Shown here piece by piece: positions 16,827-26,393 of a stretch of DNA of 64,000 nt. Each line of letters begins with the position of its first letter. The stretch's first letter is position 1. The notes below the pieces were generated by a model. The model saw nothing but the letters and a program-made list of their open reading frames with translations, was not told the DNA's origin and did not search any database. The stretch is taken from the NCBI RefSeq assembly GCF_024628805.1, contig NZ_CP102382.1, positions 806,001 to 870,000 on the forward strand, read 5' to 3'. Source of the DNA: Paenimyroides aestuarii. Lineage in GTDB: Bacteria > Bacteroidota > Bacteroidia > Flavobacteriales > Flavobacteriaceae. A program made the translations under genes and the position numbers.

Positions 16827-18413
16827 ATGCCGTTATTAAAAATTAATCCAACCGAAACACAAGCGTGGCAAAAGCTGCGACAACATTTTTACGAAGTGCA
16901 ATTTGTAAAAATGCAACAGCTTTTTGCAGAAAATCCCAACCGAATAAATGAATTTCATATTGTTTGGAACGATTTTTTAATTGATTTTTCTAAAAACCGC
17001 ATCACCAATACTACCATTGATTTATTAACAGAATTGGCAGATGAAGTACAGCTAAAAGCAGGAATTGAAGCATTAATAAAAGGCGAAACAATCAATGAAA
17101 CCGAAGGTAGAAAAGTGCTTCATACCGATTTACGCCAACTAACAAACAATCAAAATCAAGAAGTTGCCGCAGCATTAGACCAAATACAGCTATTTACAGA
17201 AAATGTGATTAAAGGCCATTTAAAAGGATCTACCGGCTTGCCTTTTACCGATGTAATCAATATTGGTATTGGCGGTTCCGATTTAGGACCCAAATTGGTA
17301 ACCGAAGCTTTGACCGATTATAAAAACCATTTGAATGTACACTATATTTCAAATATTGACAATGACAGCATTCAATCGTTAAAAAACAAACTAAATCCGG
17401 CTACCACATTAGTGGTAATTGTTTCAAAATCGTTTACAACGTTAGAAACCATAAGCAACGCCAATATCTTTAAACAATGGTTGTTGCAAAACAATTTAAA
17501 AACACAAGATCATTTAGTAGCCGTTTCTTCGAATATTCCAGAAGCGGTGAATTACGGTATTGAAACCCAAAATATTTTCCCAATGTGGGATTATGTTGGC
17601 GGACGTTATTCTTTGTGGAGTGCAGTAGGCGTTAGCACTGCATTGGCTATTGGTTTTAATCATTTCAAAGAATTGCTAAACGGTGCCCACGAAATGGATG
17701 TGCACTTTGCCCAAACTCCTTTTAAACAGAATATTCCTGTAGTTTTGGCTTTGCTATCTGTTTGGTACAATAACTTTTTTTGCTTTGAAACCGAAGCCGT
17801 TGTGCCGTATGTTGATAAATTAAAAATGCTTCCCGCCTACCTGCAACAAGTGGTTATGGAAAGCAACGGAAAAAGTGTGGACCGCGGCGGAAACCCTGTA
17901 AATTATGAAACCGGAACCATTGTTTGGGGCGAAGTGGGTACGAATTCACAACACGCATTTTTTCAGTTATTCCATCAAGGAACAAAGATTATTCCTACCG
18001 ATTTTATTGGCTTTGTAAATGCATTTAACCCAAGTGATTTGCACGATTTATTAATGGCAAATTTCTTTGCACAAACCGAAGCATTAATGAACGGAAAAGA
18101 AGGAAAATACCATACCGAGGCAACTAACGACAAAAACGCTGTTTATAAAGAATTTAAAGGCAATCGCCCATCAAACACCATTTTAATTGACCAATTAACC
18201 CCTAAATCATTGGGAAGTTTATTGGCAATGTATGAACACAAAACATTCGTGCAAGGTTATATTTGGAATATTTACAGTTTTGATCAATTTGGTGTGGAAT
18301 ATGGAAAAGTACTGGCAAACAATATCAAAGCAGAACTGCAATCAGAACAAATCAAACAACACGATTGTTCGACCACTTTTTTGTTGAAACATTATTTAAA
18401 AAAGAAACAATAA
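16827..18413 (+). CDS. pgi: Glucose-6-phosphate isomerase
   Basis: Interconverts glucose 6-phosphate and fructose 6-phosphate in the cytosol. The 528-residue length is close to the family norm. Signatures seen are NIGIGGSDLGP (sugar-phosphate site), VSKSFTTLET (phosphate-binding Ser/Thr loop), GGRYSLWSAVG and the C-terminal QFGVEYGKVLA with the active-site Lys region. It starts 5 bp after the M23 gene and ends in a strong terminator, closing the operon. Confidence 0.97.
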   Translation: MPLLKINPTETQAWQKLRQHFYEVQFVKMQQLFAENPNRINEFHIVWNDFLIDFSKNRITNTTIDLLTELADEVQLKAGIEALIKGETINETEGRKVLHTDLRQLTNNQNQEVAAALDQIQLFTENVIKGHLKGSTGLPFTDVINIGIGGSDLGPKLVTEALTDYKNHLNVHYISNIDNDSIQSLKNKLNPATTLVVIVSKSFTTLETISNANIFKQWLLQNNLKTQDHLVAVSSNIPEAVNYGIETQNIFPMWDYVGGRYSLWSAVGVSTALAIGFNHFKELLNGAHEMDVHFAQTPFKQNIPVVLALLSVWYNNFFCFETEAVVPYVDKLKMLPAYLQQVVMESNGKSVDRGGNPVNYETGTIVWGEVGTNSQHAFFQLFHQGTKIIPTDFIGFVNAFNPSDLHDLLMANFFAQTEALMNGKEGKYHTEATNDKNAVYKEFKGNRPSNTILIDQLTPKSLGSLLAMYEHKTFVQGYIWNIYSFDQFGVEYGKVLANNIKAELQSEQIKQHDCSTTFLLKHYLKKKQ

Positions 18414-18418
18414 TAAAA

Positions 18419-18451
18419 AACTCTGACAAAGTTTAAAATTTTGTCAGAGTT
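18419..18451 (+). terminator. Intrinsic terminator of pgi (repeat family)
   Basis: AACTCTGACAAAG and its complement (TTTTGTCAGAGTT) form a 13-bp stem. The sequence closely resembles the hairpin at 44696-44729 between trpS and dprA, including the central AAGTTTAAAA, so both probably belong to one dispersed palindromic family. Confidence 0.8.
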
Positions 18452-18746
18452 GATTCTCACAAAACGTAAACTAATTTTTTTTCGCATTCTTTTTAAGATT
18501 TTTTTCTTTTTCTAGGATACAAAATTGTATCTACACATCTGTGACAAAAAACAAATCACTGATTAATATATCATTAAATTTTATTGGACCAAACATGATG
18601 AGGTGCTTAAACATTTTAAGCAATGAAATGCTCCTATAAAATTTTATGTATTTAAAACATCAAAAAGTTCTATATGAAACCGCTCTTATAATTAAAATAA
18701 TTGTATTTTTTTAAATAACTTTACCCTTTAGAAACAATTACATACA
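18452..18746 (+). other. Gene-free 295-bp spacer with nested inverted repeats
   Basis: No ORF of note. A perfect palindrome GATACAA-AA-TTGTATC lies near 18516-18531. Further on, outer arms at 18575-18588 and 18632-18646 pair over about 12 bp, enclosing an inner hairpin TGCTTAA-ACATT-TTAAGCA at 18604-18622. The nested structure could be a leader RNA of the carboxylase operon or a degenerate repeat. No convincing TAnnTTTG promoter is seen right before 18747 (TAACTTTA at 18716-18723 is the closest). Confidence 0.4.
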
Positions 18747-19232
18747 ATGAATAACACACTTAAAGTCTCTGTAAACAAAGAACACAACTTTGAAATTTCA
18801 GAAAAGCAAATGCTTGCAGCCGATGCAGTGAGTTTAGATCAGGAAAACTTTCATGTGTTGCACAACAATACATCGTATCATGCAAAAATTGTGCACACCG
18901 ATTTTATCAATAAAACCTATAAGGTTTTGGTAAACAACAATGAATATGTAGTACAAATTGCCAACCATTTAGACCAACTGATTAAAGAAATGGGCTTTGA
19001 AGTAGGTAAAACTAAATTGATAAATGCCATAAAAGCACCAATGCCGGGGTTGATTTTAGAAATCAATGTGAGCGTTGGGCAAGAAGTGAACGAAGGTGAT
19101 AATTTATTGATTTTAGAAGCCATGAAAATGGAAAACAGTTTCGATTCGCCTCGTGCCGGAATCATTAAATCAATTGCAGTTGAAAAAGGTCAGGCAGTTG
19201 AAAAAGGTCAGTTATTAATTGAATTTGAATAA
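18747..19232 (+). CDS. Biotin carboxyl carrier subunit of acyl-CoA carboxylase
   Basis: Carries the biotin cofactor between the biotin carboxylase and the carboxyltransferase encoded downstream. The C-terminal biotinyl domain has the EAMKMEN motif, with Lys127 as the biotinylated residue, and the Pro-rich hinge region APMPG. The N-terminal half (1-80) is a small beta domain typical of BCCP of propionyl/methylmalonyl-type carboxylases in Bacteroidota. It is 161 residues long. The next gene begins 4 bp after its stop. Confidence 0.92.
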   Translation: MNNTLKVSVNKEHNFEISEKQMLAADAVSLDQENFHVLHNNTSYHAKIVHTDFINKTYKVLVNNNEYVVQIANHLDQLIKEMGFEVGKTKLINAIKAPMPGLILEINVSVGQEVNEGDNLLILEAMKMENSFDSPRAGIIKSIAVEKGQAVEKGQLLIEFE

Positions 19233-19236
19233 TCCA

Positions 19237-20682
19237 ATGAGAAAAATATTAGTTGCAAACCGCGGTGAAATTGCACTGCGTGTCATGAAAACAGCCAAAA
19301 AAATGGGCATTAAAACCGTAGCTGTATATTCGGTTGCCGATCGCCAGTCACCCCATGTAAAATTTGCCGACGAAGCCGTTTGTATAGGTGAAGCACCATC
19401 AAACCAATCGTATCTTTTGGGTGATAAAATCATCGAAGTATGTAAAGAGTTGAACGTGGACGGAATTCATCCAGGATACGGATTTTTATCAGAAAACGCA
19501 AAATTTGCCGAATTGGCAGAGAAAAACGGCATCACATTTATCGGTCCAAAATCGCATGCCATTGAAGTGATGGGCGATAAATTGGCAGCAAAAGATACCG
19601 TAAAAGCCTACGATATTCCGATGGTTCCTGGACTAGACCACGCCATTACTGATATCGACGAAGCCAAGAAAGTAGCCAAAGAAGTAGGTTTTCCTATTTT
19701 GATTAAAGCATCTGCCGGTGGTGGTGGAAAAGGAATGCGAATAGTTGAAAAAGAAGCCGATTTTGAATCGCAAATGCAACGTGCTATTTCCGAAGCAACC
19801 TCAGCTTTTGGTGATGGATCTGTTTTTATTGAAAAATATGTAGGTTCGCCGCGTCATATCGAAATTCAAATCATGGCAGATACCCACGGAAACGTAGTGT
19901 ATTTGTTCGAACGTGAATGCTCGGTACAGCGTCGCCACCAAAAAGTGGTTGAGGAAGCACCATCTGCTGTTTTAACGCCCGAAATTCGCAAAGCAATGGG
20001 CGAAGCTGCTGTAAAAGTGGCAAAATCGTGTGATTATGTGGGCGCAGGAACGGTTGAGTTTTTATTAGACGAAAACAAAAATTTCTACTTTTTAGAAATG
20101 AATACGCGTTTGCAGGTAGAGCATCCAGTTACCGAATTAATCACAGGAATCGATTTAGTAGAAATGCAAATTCGTGTGGCTCGTGGTGAAGTACTTCCTA
20201 TCAAACAAGAAGATTTACAAATAAAAGGTCATGCACTGGAATTGCGGGTATATGCCGAAGATCCTTTGAATGATTTCTTACCATCTGTAGGGAATTTATC
20301 GACTTATATTTTACCGGAAGGCGAAGGTGTACGTGTGGACAACGGTTTTGAACAAGGTATGGATGTGCCGATTTATTACGACCCAATGCTTTCAAAACTA
20401 ATTACTTACGGAAAAGATCGTAACGAAGCCATACAGTTGATGCTACAAGCCATTCAAGATTACAAAATTGAAGGTGTGAGCACCACTTTGCCATTTGGAA
20501 CATTTGTTTGTAAGCACGATGCTTTTGTTTCGGGCGATTTTGATACCAATTTCGTGAAGAAATATTACAGCCCCGAAATCATCAAAGAAAGCCAAGCGAA
20601 AGAAGCCGAAGTTGCAGCTTTAATAGCTTTGAAACAATATTTCACAGACCAAAAAGTTTTGAGAGTACCAACGAAATTGTAG
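19237..20682 (+). CDS. Biotin carboxylase subunit of acyl-CoA carboxylase
   Basis: ATP-dependent carboxylation of biotin on the carrier protein. At 481 residues it has all the hallmarks: RKILVANRGEIALRVM at the start, the glycine-rich ATP loop KASAGGGGKGMR, ERECSVQRRHQKVVEEAPS, and the catalytic FLEMNTRLQVEHPVTE. The ATG at 19237 gives the usual N-terminus; the in-frame TTG at 19219 lies within the previous gene. Together with the carrier and the beta subunit at 21810 it makes an acetyl-/propionyl-CoA carboxylase; the acyl specificity cannot be read from the sequence. Confidence 0.94.
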   Translation: MRKILVANRGEIALRVMKTAKKMGIKTVAVYSVADRQSPHVKFADEAVCIGEAPSNQSYLLGDKIIEVCKELNVDGIHPGYGFLSENAKFAELAEKNGITFIGPKSHAIEVMGDKLAAKDTVKAYDIPMVPGLDHAITDIDEAKKVAKEVGFPILIKASAGGGGKGMRIVEKEADFESQMQRAISEATSAFGDGSVFIEKYVGSPRHIEIQIMADTHGNVVYLFERECSVQRRHQKVVEEAPSAVLTPEIRKAMGEAAVKVAKSCDYVGAGTVEFLLDENKNFYFLEMNTRLQVEHPVTELITGIDLVEMQIRVARGEVLPIKQEDLQIKGHALELRVYAEDPLNDFLPSVGNLSTYILPEGEGVRVDNGFEQGMDVPIYYDPMLSKLITYGKDRNEAIQLMLQAIQDYKIEGVSTTLPFGTFVCKHDAFVSGDFDTNFVKKYYSPEIIKESQAKEAEVAALIALKQYFTDQKVLRVPTKL

Positions 20683-20743
20683 TAGATACCACAATTGCGG
20701 ATTAATTCAATGGAGATATTTTTGATAAAATAGCCAGAAAAAA

Positions 20744-21805
20744 GTGACTAACAATCTTTCAAATACAAAATTCTTTTCCCAAATTGTTGATTTATTGCAA
20801 TCGGCAAGGAGTAATGTAGTGCGTGCCATTAATCAAACAATGGTATTGACTTACTTTGAGATAGGAAGAATGATTGTTGAAGAAGAGCAGGGAGGAAAAG
20901 AAAGAGCCGCATACGGAAAACAACTTTTAAAAGAGTTATCGAAAGTGCTAACCAAAGAATTTGGACGAGGTTTTTCTGTTCAGAATTTAGAAAGAATGCG
21001 GTCTTTTTATTTAGCGTATTCAATATCCTCAACAGCGTTGAGGATTTCTAAAAAAGGTCAAACAATGTCTGACGAATTGCAAAATGAAAAATCGCAGACG
21101 ATATCTGCACAATTCCATTTAAGTTGGTCGCACTACTTAAAGTTATTGCGAATAGACGATGAAAATGAACGCAAATTTTACGAAATTGAAGCCGTAAAAA
21201 ACAATTGGAGTGTACGGGAATTGGAACGTCAGTACGATTCTGCACTATACACTCGGTTGGCTTTAAGCAGAGATAAAGAAAAAGTAAAAGAACTTTCGAA
21301 AAAAGGGTTAATTATCAAAAAACCAAAAGACGCGATTAAAGATCCATATATTTTAGAATTTATTGGTTTGCCAGCTCATTCTTCTTACACTGAAAATCAA
21401 CTTGAAGAAGAAATTATTAACAAATTAGAACATTTTCTACTAGAGTTGGGCAGCGGATTTACATTCGTGGCAAGACAAAAGCGTATTTCATTCGATGATA
21501 AACATTTTTGGATTGATTTAGTATTTTACAACCGTATTCTAAAATCTTTCGTTTTAATCGATTTAAAGATAGGTGAATTAAAGCATCAAGATATCGGCCA
21601 AATGCAAATGTATGTGAATTATTACGACAGAGAAGTTCGGTTAGAAGACGAAAACAAAACCATAGGAATTATTCTTTGTCAGAACAAAAGCGAAGCGGTA
21701 GTTGAGTTCACACTACCTGAAAACAATGAGCATATTTTTGCAAGCAGATACAAAACCGTACTTCCAAGCAAAGAAGATTTAAAATCACTCATAAAAGAAC
21801 AATAA
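20744..21805 (+). CDS. DUF1016/PDDEXK nuclease (YhcG family)
   Basis: A 353-residue protein with an N-terminal DUF1016 domain (about 10-170; [31 protein letters not shown]) and a C-terminal PDDEXK nuclease domain. Asp of FWIDLVFYN and the DLK of [10 protein letters not shown] fit the D...DxK active site. YhcG-type proteins are commonly found next to restriction-modification and other accessory genes and their role is not settled. This copy sits inside the acyl-CoA carboxylase operon: 61 bp after the biotin carboxylase and 4 bp before the beta subunit. Its start is a GTG. The variable linker (about 85-125) contains imperfect repeats seen in related proteins. It is probably a horizontally acquired insertion. 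Confidence 0.88.
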   Translation: MTNNLSNTKFFSQIVDLLQSARSNVVRAINQTMVLTYFEIGRMIVEEEQGGKERAAYGKQLLKELSKVLTKEFGRGFSVQNLERMRSFYLAYSISSTALRISKKGQTMSDELQNEKSQTISAQFHLSWSHYLKLLRIDDENERKFYEIEAVKNNWSVRELERQYDSALYTRLALSRDKEKVKELSKKGLIIKKPKDAIKDPYILEFIGLPAHSSYTENQLEEEIINKLEHFLLELGSGFTFVARQKRISFDDKHFWIDLVFYNRILKSFVLIDLKIGELKHQDIGQMQMYVNYYDREVRLEDENKTIGIILCQNKSEAVVEFTLPENNEHIFASRYKTVLPSKEDLKSLIKEQ

Positions 21806-21809
21806 AACT

Positions 21810-23351
21810 ATGAATACAAATTTTGATATTTTAAATAAAAAATTAGCCGAAACCAAATTAGGTGGCGGTCAAAAGCGTATCGACGCGCAACATGCAAAAA
21901 AGAAATTAACGGCTCGTGAACGTATCGAATATTTTTTCGATGAAGGGTCGTTTGAAGAAATTGGTGCATTTGTCACACACCGTACCAAAGATTTTGGTTT
22001 AGATAAAGAACATTATTTAGGCGATGGTGTGATTACAGGATATGGAACCGTAAATGGACGTTTGGTGTATGCTTTTGCACAAGATTTCACCGTTTTTGGA
22101 GGCGCATTGTCTGAAACACATGCAGAAAAAATCTGTAAAGTAATGGACATGGCATTGAAAGTGGGTGCACCCATGATTGGATTGAACGATTCGGGTGGCG
22201 CGCGTATTCAAGAAGGGGTGCGTTCGTTAGGTGGTTATGCCGATATTTTCTTTAGAAACGTACAAGCATCAGGAGTTATTCCACAAATTTCAGCCATTAT
22301 GGGACCATGTGCAGGTGGTGCGGTTTATTCACCAGCAATGACCGATTTTACCATGATGGTTGAAGGATCTTCGTATATGTTCGTTACCGGTCCAAACGTT
22401 GTGAAAACCGTTACCAACGAAACCGTTTCGGCAGAAGAATTAGGAGGAGCATCAACCCATTCTACCAAATCAGGTGTTGCGCATACCACTTCGGCTAACG
22501 ATATTGAGTGTTTAGAAGATGTAAAACAACTATTGAGTTACATTCCGCAAAACAATCAAGAAGTGGTAGAAGATTTGCCTTATGAATTGGGTGATGAAAT
22601 CCGCGAACAATTGAACAATATTGTGCCCGATAATGCCAACAAGCCTTATGATATGCACGATGTAATCAACAATGTAATCGATGAAGATTCTTTTTACGAA
22701 ATTCATAAAAATTATGCCGAGAATATTATTGTAGGATTTGCACGTATCGGTGGAAAATCGGTTGGTATTGTAGCCAACAATCCGATGTTTTTGGCAGGAT
22801 GTTTAGATGTGAATTCATCGATAAAATCGGCTCGATTTGTGCGTTTTTGCGATGCTTTCAACATTCCGTTATTAGTATTGGTTGATGTACCAGGATTTTT
22901 ACCAGGAACCGATCAAGAATGGAACGGAATCATTGTTCATGGTGCCAAATTATTATATGCATTGTCTGAAGCTACTGTACCAAAAGTGACTGTAATTACG
23001 CGTAAAGCTTATGGTGGAGCTTACGATGTAATGAACTCTAAACACATTGGTGCCGATATGAATTTTGCATGGCCAGGAGCCGAAATTGCTGTAATGGGAG
23101 CAAAAGGTGCATCGGAAATCATCTTTAAACGCGAAATTGCCGAAGCAGCAGATCCAGCAGCCAAATTAGCAGAAAAAGAAGCAGAATATGCCGAAAAATT
23201 TGCGAACCCGTACCGTGCCGCACAACGCGGATTTATCGATGAAGTCATCTTCCCACAAGATACCCGACGCAAATTAATCAAAGCATTTAAAATGCTTGAA
23301 AATAAAGAAGTAGCCACACCAAACCGCAAACACGGAAACATTCCGTTGTAG
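21810..23351 (+). CDS. Acyl-CoA carboxylase carboxyltransferase (beta) subunit
   Basis: Transfers CO2 from carboxybiotin to an acyl-CoA. The 513-residue protein has the crotonase-like double domain of propionyl/methylmalonyl-CoA carboxyltransferases: [20 protein letters not shown] and [16 protein letters not shown] in the N half, and [16 protein letters not shown] plus [15 protein letters not shown] in the C half, forming the two oxyanion regions. It is the third component of the carboxylase, separated from the other two by the nuclease gene. Ends in a strong terminator. Confidence 0.94.
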   Translation: MNTNFDILNKKLAETKLGGGQKRIDAQHAKKKLTARERIEYFFDEGSFEEIGAFVTHRTKDFGLDKEHYLGDGVITGYGTVNGRLVYAFAQDFTVFGGALSETHAEKICKVMDMALKVGAPMIGLNDSGGARIQEGVRSLGGYADIFFRNVQASGVIPQISAIMGPCAGGAVYSPAMTDFTMMVEGSSYMFVTGPNVVKTVTNETVSAEELGGASTHSTKSGVAHTTSANDIECLEDVKQLLSYIPQNNQEVVEDLPYELGDEIREQLNNIVPDNANKPYDMHDVINNVIDEDSFYEIHKNYAENIIVGFARIGGKSVGIVANNPMFLAGCLDVNSSIKSARFVRFCDAFNIPLLVLVDVPGFLPGTDQEWNGIIVHGAKLLYALSEATVPKVTVITRKAYGGAYDVMNSKHIGADMNFAWPGAEIAVMGAKGASEIIFKREIAEAADPAAKLAEKEAEYAEKFANPYRAAQRGFIDEVIFPQDTRRKLIKAFKMLENKEVATPNRKHGNIPL

Positions 23352-23373
23352 TTTGTTAGCAATTTGATATTAG

Positions 23374-23408
23374 AACCTGCAAGGTCTGCATGACCTTGTA
23401 GGTTTTTT
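23374..23408 (+). terminator. Intrinsic terminator of the carboxylase operon
   Basis: AACCTGCAAGGTC and GACCTTGTAGGTT form a 13-bp stem with one G-U pair around a 5-nt loop, followed by six T. Palindromes of this type are often repeated in flavobacterial genomes. Confidence 0.9.
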
Positions 23409-23534
23409 ATTTCGAGGTTGTTTACTTGTTTCAAAAAATCTTAAACATCCTAGTTAATAACACTTTTTATCATCCAATAAAAATCCCCTACCCTTAAATT
23501 ATTCTTAAAAAAAGGAATCTTTGCTTCATTTTAT

Positions 23535-23563
23535 TTGTAGCAAATTCAAAACCTTTATCTTTG
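23535..23563 (+). promoter_or_regulatory. Flavobacterial promoter for the FKBP gene
   Basis: TTG at 23535-23537, an 18-nt spacer and TATCTTTG at 23556-23563 fit the housekeeping consensus. The start site would be near 23569, about 30 nt before the ATG. Confidence 0.7.
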
Positions 23564-23598
23564 TGTAAACGAGAATTATATCTCACAAAAACAAAAAA

Positions 23599-24099
23599 AT
23601 GACAATAGAAAACAACCACGTAGTTGCAGTAAACTACAAATTGCACACGATTGAAGCAAACGGCGAAAAAATATTTGTGGAAGAAACTACAACAGAAAAT
23701 CCATTAACATATTTACACGGTGTGGGTATGATGATTCCTAAATTCGAAGACGAAATGAATGGTTTGGCTGCAGGCGATAAAAAATCGTTCACTATTTCTC
23801 CGGAAGAAGGTTACGGACCTATTGACCCAAATGCTTTGGCACAGTTGCCTTTAGAAATGTTTAGCGAGTCGGGCTTACCACCAGTTGGTGCAATGTTGCC
23901 GCTGACAGATGACCAAGGAAACCAATTCCGTGCTGTGGTTGCAGAAGTAAACGACCATGCTGTGGTTGCAGATTTAAACCACCCAATGGCTGGTAAAACT
24001 TTAAACTTTGATGTAGAAGTGGTGGCTACTCGCCCCGCTACGGAAGAAGAATTAGCACACGGACATGCGCATGGTATCGATGGTACTGAAACACATTAA
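23599..24099 (+). CDS. FKBP-type peptidyl-prolyl isomerase, SlyD-like
   Basis: A 166-residue cytosolic prolyl isomerase/chaperone of the SlyD type. The split FKBP domain surrounds an insert-in-flap (IF) region: YLHGVGMMIPKFEDEMNGLAAGDKKSF and PEEGYGPIDPNALAQ before the IF domain, NHPMAGKTLNFDVEVV after it. The C-terminus is His-rich (HGHAHGIDGTETH), consistent with metal binding as in SlyD. Monocistronic with its own promoter. Confidence 0.92.
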   Translation: MTIENNHVVAVNYKLHTIEANGEKIFVEETTTENPLTYLHGVGMMIPKFEDEMNGLAAGDKKSFTISPEEGYGPIDPNALAQLPLEMFSESGLPPVGAMLPLTDDQGNQFRAVVAEVNDHAVVADLNHPMAGKTLNFDVEVVATRPATEEELAHGHAHGIDGTETH

Positions 24100-24108
24100 T
24101 TTATAAAG

Positions 24109-24230
24109 TAAAGCTGCATTAAATCTCGATCTGTCATTACAACGAAGGAGGAATGAAGTGAAGAATTTTTCAATTATAAGAACAGATTCCTCCTTCGTCG
24201 GAATGACAAGAAAAATTCAATGCAGCTTTA
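24109..24230. repeat. 122-bp palindromic repeat element
   Basis: Outer arms TAAAGCTGCATT and AATGCAGCTTTA (24109-24120, 24219-24230) are perfectly complementary. Inner arms near 24131-24153 and 24186-24209 (ACGAAGGAGGAAT with ATTCCTCCTTCGT) also pair, giving a long hairpin. It fills the gap between the FKBP and VF530 genes. It looks like a dispersed intergenic palindrome (REP/MITE-like); other copies cannot be checked here. Confidence 0.75.
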
Positions 24231-24245
24231 TCTATTATATTATTT

Positions 24246-24479
24246 ATGACAAATAAAGATCCATTACACGGAATGACGCTTCAAAAAATACTCGAAGAAA
24301 TGGTAGAATTTTTTGAAGGATGGACCGCAATGGGCAAAGAAATTCCCATTAATTGCTTCACGAAAAACCCAAGTATTAAATCATCGCTGACTTTTTTGCG
24401 AAAAACGCCTTGGGCACGCGAAAAAGTAGAACAATTGTACATTAAGATTTATCCGCATTTAAAGAAAAACAATTTGTAA
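24246..24479 (+). CDS. VF530 (DUF2132) family DNA-binding protein
   Basis: A 77-residue protein with the VF530 signature: DPLHGMTLQKILEEMVEFFEGW, then NCFTKNPSIKSSLTFLRKTPWAREKVEQLY. The family is a small helical fold, reported to bind DNA; the cellular role is unknown. It follows the palindromic repeat and converges on the glycosyltransferase gene, whose stop touches it. Confidence 0.9.
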   Translation: MTNKDPLHGMTLQKILEEMVEFFEGWTAMGKEIPINCFTKNPSIKSSLTFLRKTPWAREKVEQLYIKIYPHLKKNNL

Positions 24480-25448
24480 TCAGGTATTTAAAACTTTTTC
24501 AATCAATAGATCGGTTTCATCTGTAAACGAAACAGCCGCAATGTGATTGGATGCAATCCAAGTGTCTATTTTTTCAACACATAAATCCTCAGCGCCCATC
24601 ACTCCTAATTGCTTTAAAGCCAAATAGTTGCAATATTGTTCAAATTGCCCTTTAATAGGTATCACAAATAGCATCTTCTTTAAGTGCAACACTTCCGCGG
24701 GAAATTCAAAGCCGGCTCCGCACAAAACGCCTTTTGCCGTGGCCAAATAGGACGTAAACAACTGCTCATCAATGGGGAAAAAAGTGCAATTTCCTTGTTT
24801 TTTTGAAACTTTACTAAAAGGCGAAAAAACCATCCAATCAACGTGTTTTAATTTCGAAAGCACTTTGTAAATCTCTTCGTTTTTGTAACTAGGTAAATAC
24901 ACCAAGAAATAATCTTCGTTGGCACAATTTAGCTTTTTAATGGTATCGCGAATAATGGGATGGAAGGTGTTTTCATCATATTTTGTAAAGTGAAAACCAA
25001 ACGATTTTTCTACCGGCGCATACTTTTGCAAAACCCACTTGCTAAACCGGTGCTTTTTTTCGGGTTGTGGTGCCAATTTATGCAAAACCGCACTTTGATG
25101 GCTTAAACCAATGATCTTTTTATTGCGAAGTTTAGCGGAATATGCAGTGATGGGTTCAAAATCGTTGATGATTAAATCGTAAGGTTGCACCGGAAAATGA
25201 TGCACCGATTGCACGAATTGCATCAACGAATTTTTACGAAGTATTTTGGCGTAATTCAAGCCTCCGTTTTCTGAATAGAAAAGCGAAAGTCCTTTATTTT
25301 TTGTTGCATCGCCCTTAAAATGTAACTGCGCATTTTGTCCCGAAATAAAAACATCCACTTGGGCATGTTCTTTCAATTTTGGCACTAAAACATTGGCACG
25401 CGCAATGTGTCCATTGCCCGTTGCCTGCAAAGCATACAATATTTTCAT
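24480..25448 (-). CDS. Glycosyltransferase (GT-B, MurG-like)
   Basis: A 322-residue GT-B type glycosyltransferase. The N-terminus YALQATGNGHIARANVL is a typical nucleotide-sugar transferase beginning with GxGH. The C-terminal donor site has GVLCGAGFEFPAEVLHL and FEQYCNYLALKQLG, as in MurG/MJ1255-like proteins. The sugar and acceptor are unknown. Its ATG overlaps the end of the metallophosphoesterase gene by 4 bp, so the two are coupled, suggesting a lipid- or cell-wall-glycan role. Confidence 0.82.
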   Translation of the reverse strand: MKILYALQATGNGHIARANVLVPKLKEHAQVDVFISGQNAQLHFKGDATKNKGLSLFYSENGGLNYAKILRKNSLMQFVQSVHHFPVQPYDLIINDFEPITAYSAKLRNKKIIGLSHQSAVLHKLAPQPEKKHRFSKWVLQKYAPVEKSFGFHFTKYDENTFHPIIRDTIKKLNCANEDYFLVYLPSYKNEEIYKVLSKLKHVDWMVFSPFSKVSKKQGNCTFFPIDEQLFTSYLATAKGVLCGAGFEFPAEVLHLKKMLFVIPIKGQFEQYCNYLALKQLGVMGAEDLCVEKIDTWIASNHIAAVSFTDETDLLIEKVLNT

Positions 25449-26269
25449 ATAAAAAGGGCTTCAATGTTTTGATAATCATACGGAAAATCGGCTGTTTTTT
25501 CTGCGGTTTCATCCAGCAAATCAATCAGTAAATCATTCTCAAAATAGTAAATCTCCCAATCGCCGTTGTTGTATTCCAAAGCGGTAAGGTTTTCAATCCA
25601 ATCGCCCGAATTTAGATACATACATTTTCCTTTTGCATTGACAACTTCCCTTTTTTGCGGTTGATGAATATGCCCGCAGATTACATAATCAAAGCTGTTT
25701 TCGATAGCCAGTTCAGAAGCTGTTTGCTCAAAATCGCCAATAAACTTTACTGCTTTTTTGATATTGTTTTTTATTTTTTTACTGAAGGAATATTTCTCGC
25801 GACCCATTTTGTTTAAAATCCAATTCGATAGATTGTTCAAACGAATCAAATAATCATACCCAATTCCACCTAATTTGGCAATCCATTTGGAATGTTGCAC
25901 CGAAGAATCGAACACATCGCCATGAAAAACCCATGCTTTTTTACCATCAATTTCAAAAATATATTTATCGGCCAATTGGATCTTACCAAAAGTCATAGGC
26001 GAAAATTTTCGTAGAAATTCATCGTGATTTCCGGTTAAATAAATCACTTGGCAATTGGTTAATGACAAGTTTAAAATGTATTTAATCACCTCTAAATGGC
26101 TTTCGGGAAAATAGCTTTTTTTAAATTGCCAAATGTCGATAAAATCGCCATTTATGATCAATATTTTTGGATCTATTGACTGTAAATACCGCAAAAGTTC
26201 CTGGGCTTTGCATCCGTAAGTTCCCAAATGGGTATCAGAAATCACAGCAATTTCTATGGATCTTTTCAT
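25445..26269 (-). CDS. Metallophosphoesterase, LpxH-like
   Basis: A 274-residue calcineurin-like phosphoesterase with the metal motifs in order: DTHLG, GDFIDIW, GNHDE, HGDVFD and CGHIHQP. The set resembles UDP-2,3-diacylglucosamine pyrophosphatase (LpxH/LpxG-like) of lipid A synthesis, but similar domains act on other phosphoesters. The ATG at 26269 gives MKRSIEIAVISDTHLG; an upstream in-frame start would add a non-family extension. Overlaps the glycosyltransferase by 4 bp. Confidence 0.85.
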   Translation of the reverse strand: MKRSIEIAVISDTHLGTYGCKAQELLRYLQSIDPKILIINGDFIDIWQFKKSYFPESHLEVIKYILNLSLTNCQVIYLTGNHDEFLRKFSPMTFGKIQLADKYIFEIDGKKAWVFHGDVFDSSVQHSKWIAKLGGIGYDYLIRLNNLSNWILNKMGREKYSFSKKIKNNIKKAVKFIGDFEQTASELAIENSFDYVICGHIHQPQKREVVNAKGKCMYLNSGDWIENLTALEYNNGDWEIYYFENDLLIDLLDETAEKTADFPYDYQNIEALFI

Positions 26270-26393
26270 GAAATTAAATTTTGATTCAAAGATTGAAATC
26301 AAATGTAAATTAATGGTTTTTATAAGGTTACGATACAAACAATTTTAGATAGATTGCAATAAAAAGTACTATTTTTACAAAAAATTGTTCCGA

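Noticed and set aside
20744..21805. Full defence island or restriction-modification system around the YhcG gene
   Set aside because: No methyltransferase, specificity subunit or other defence gene is adjacent; its neighbours are carboxylase subunits.
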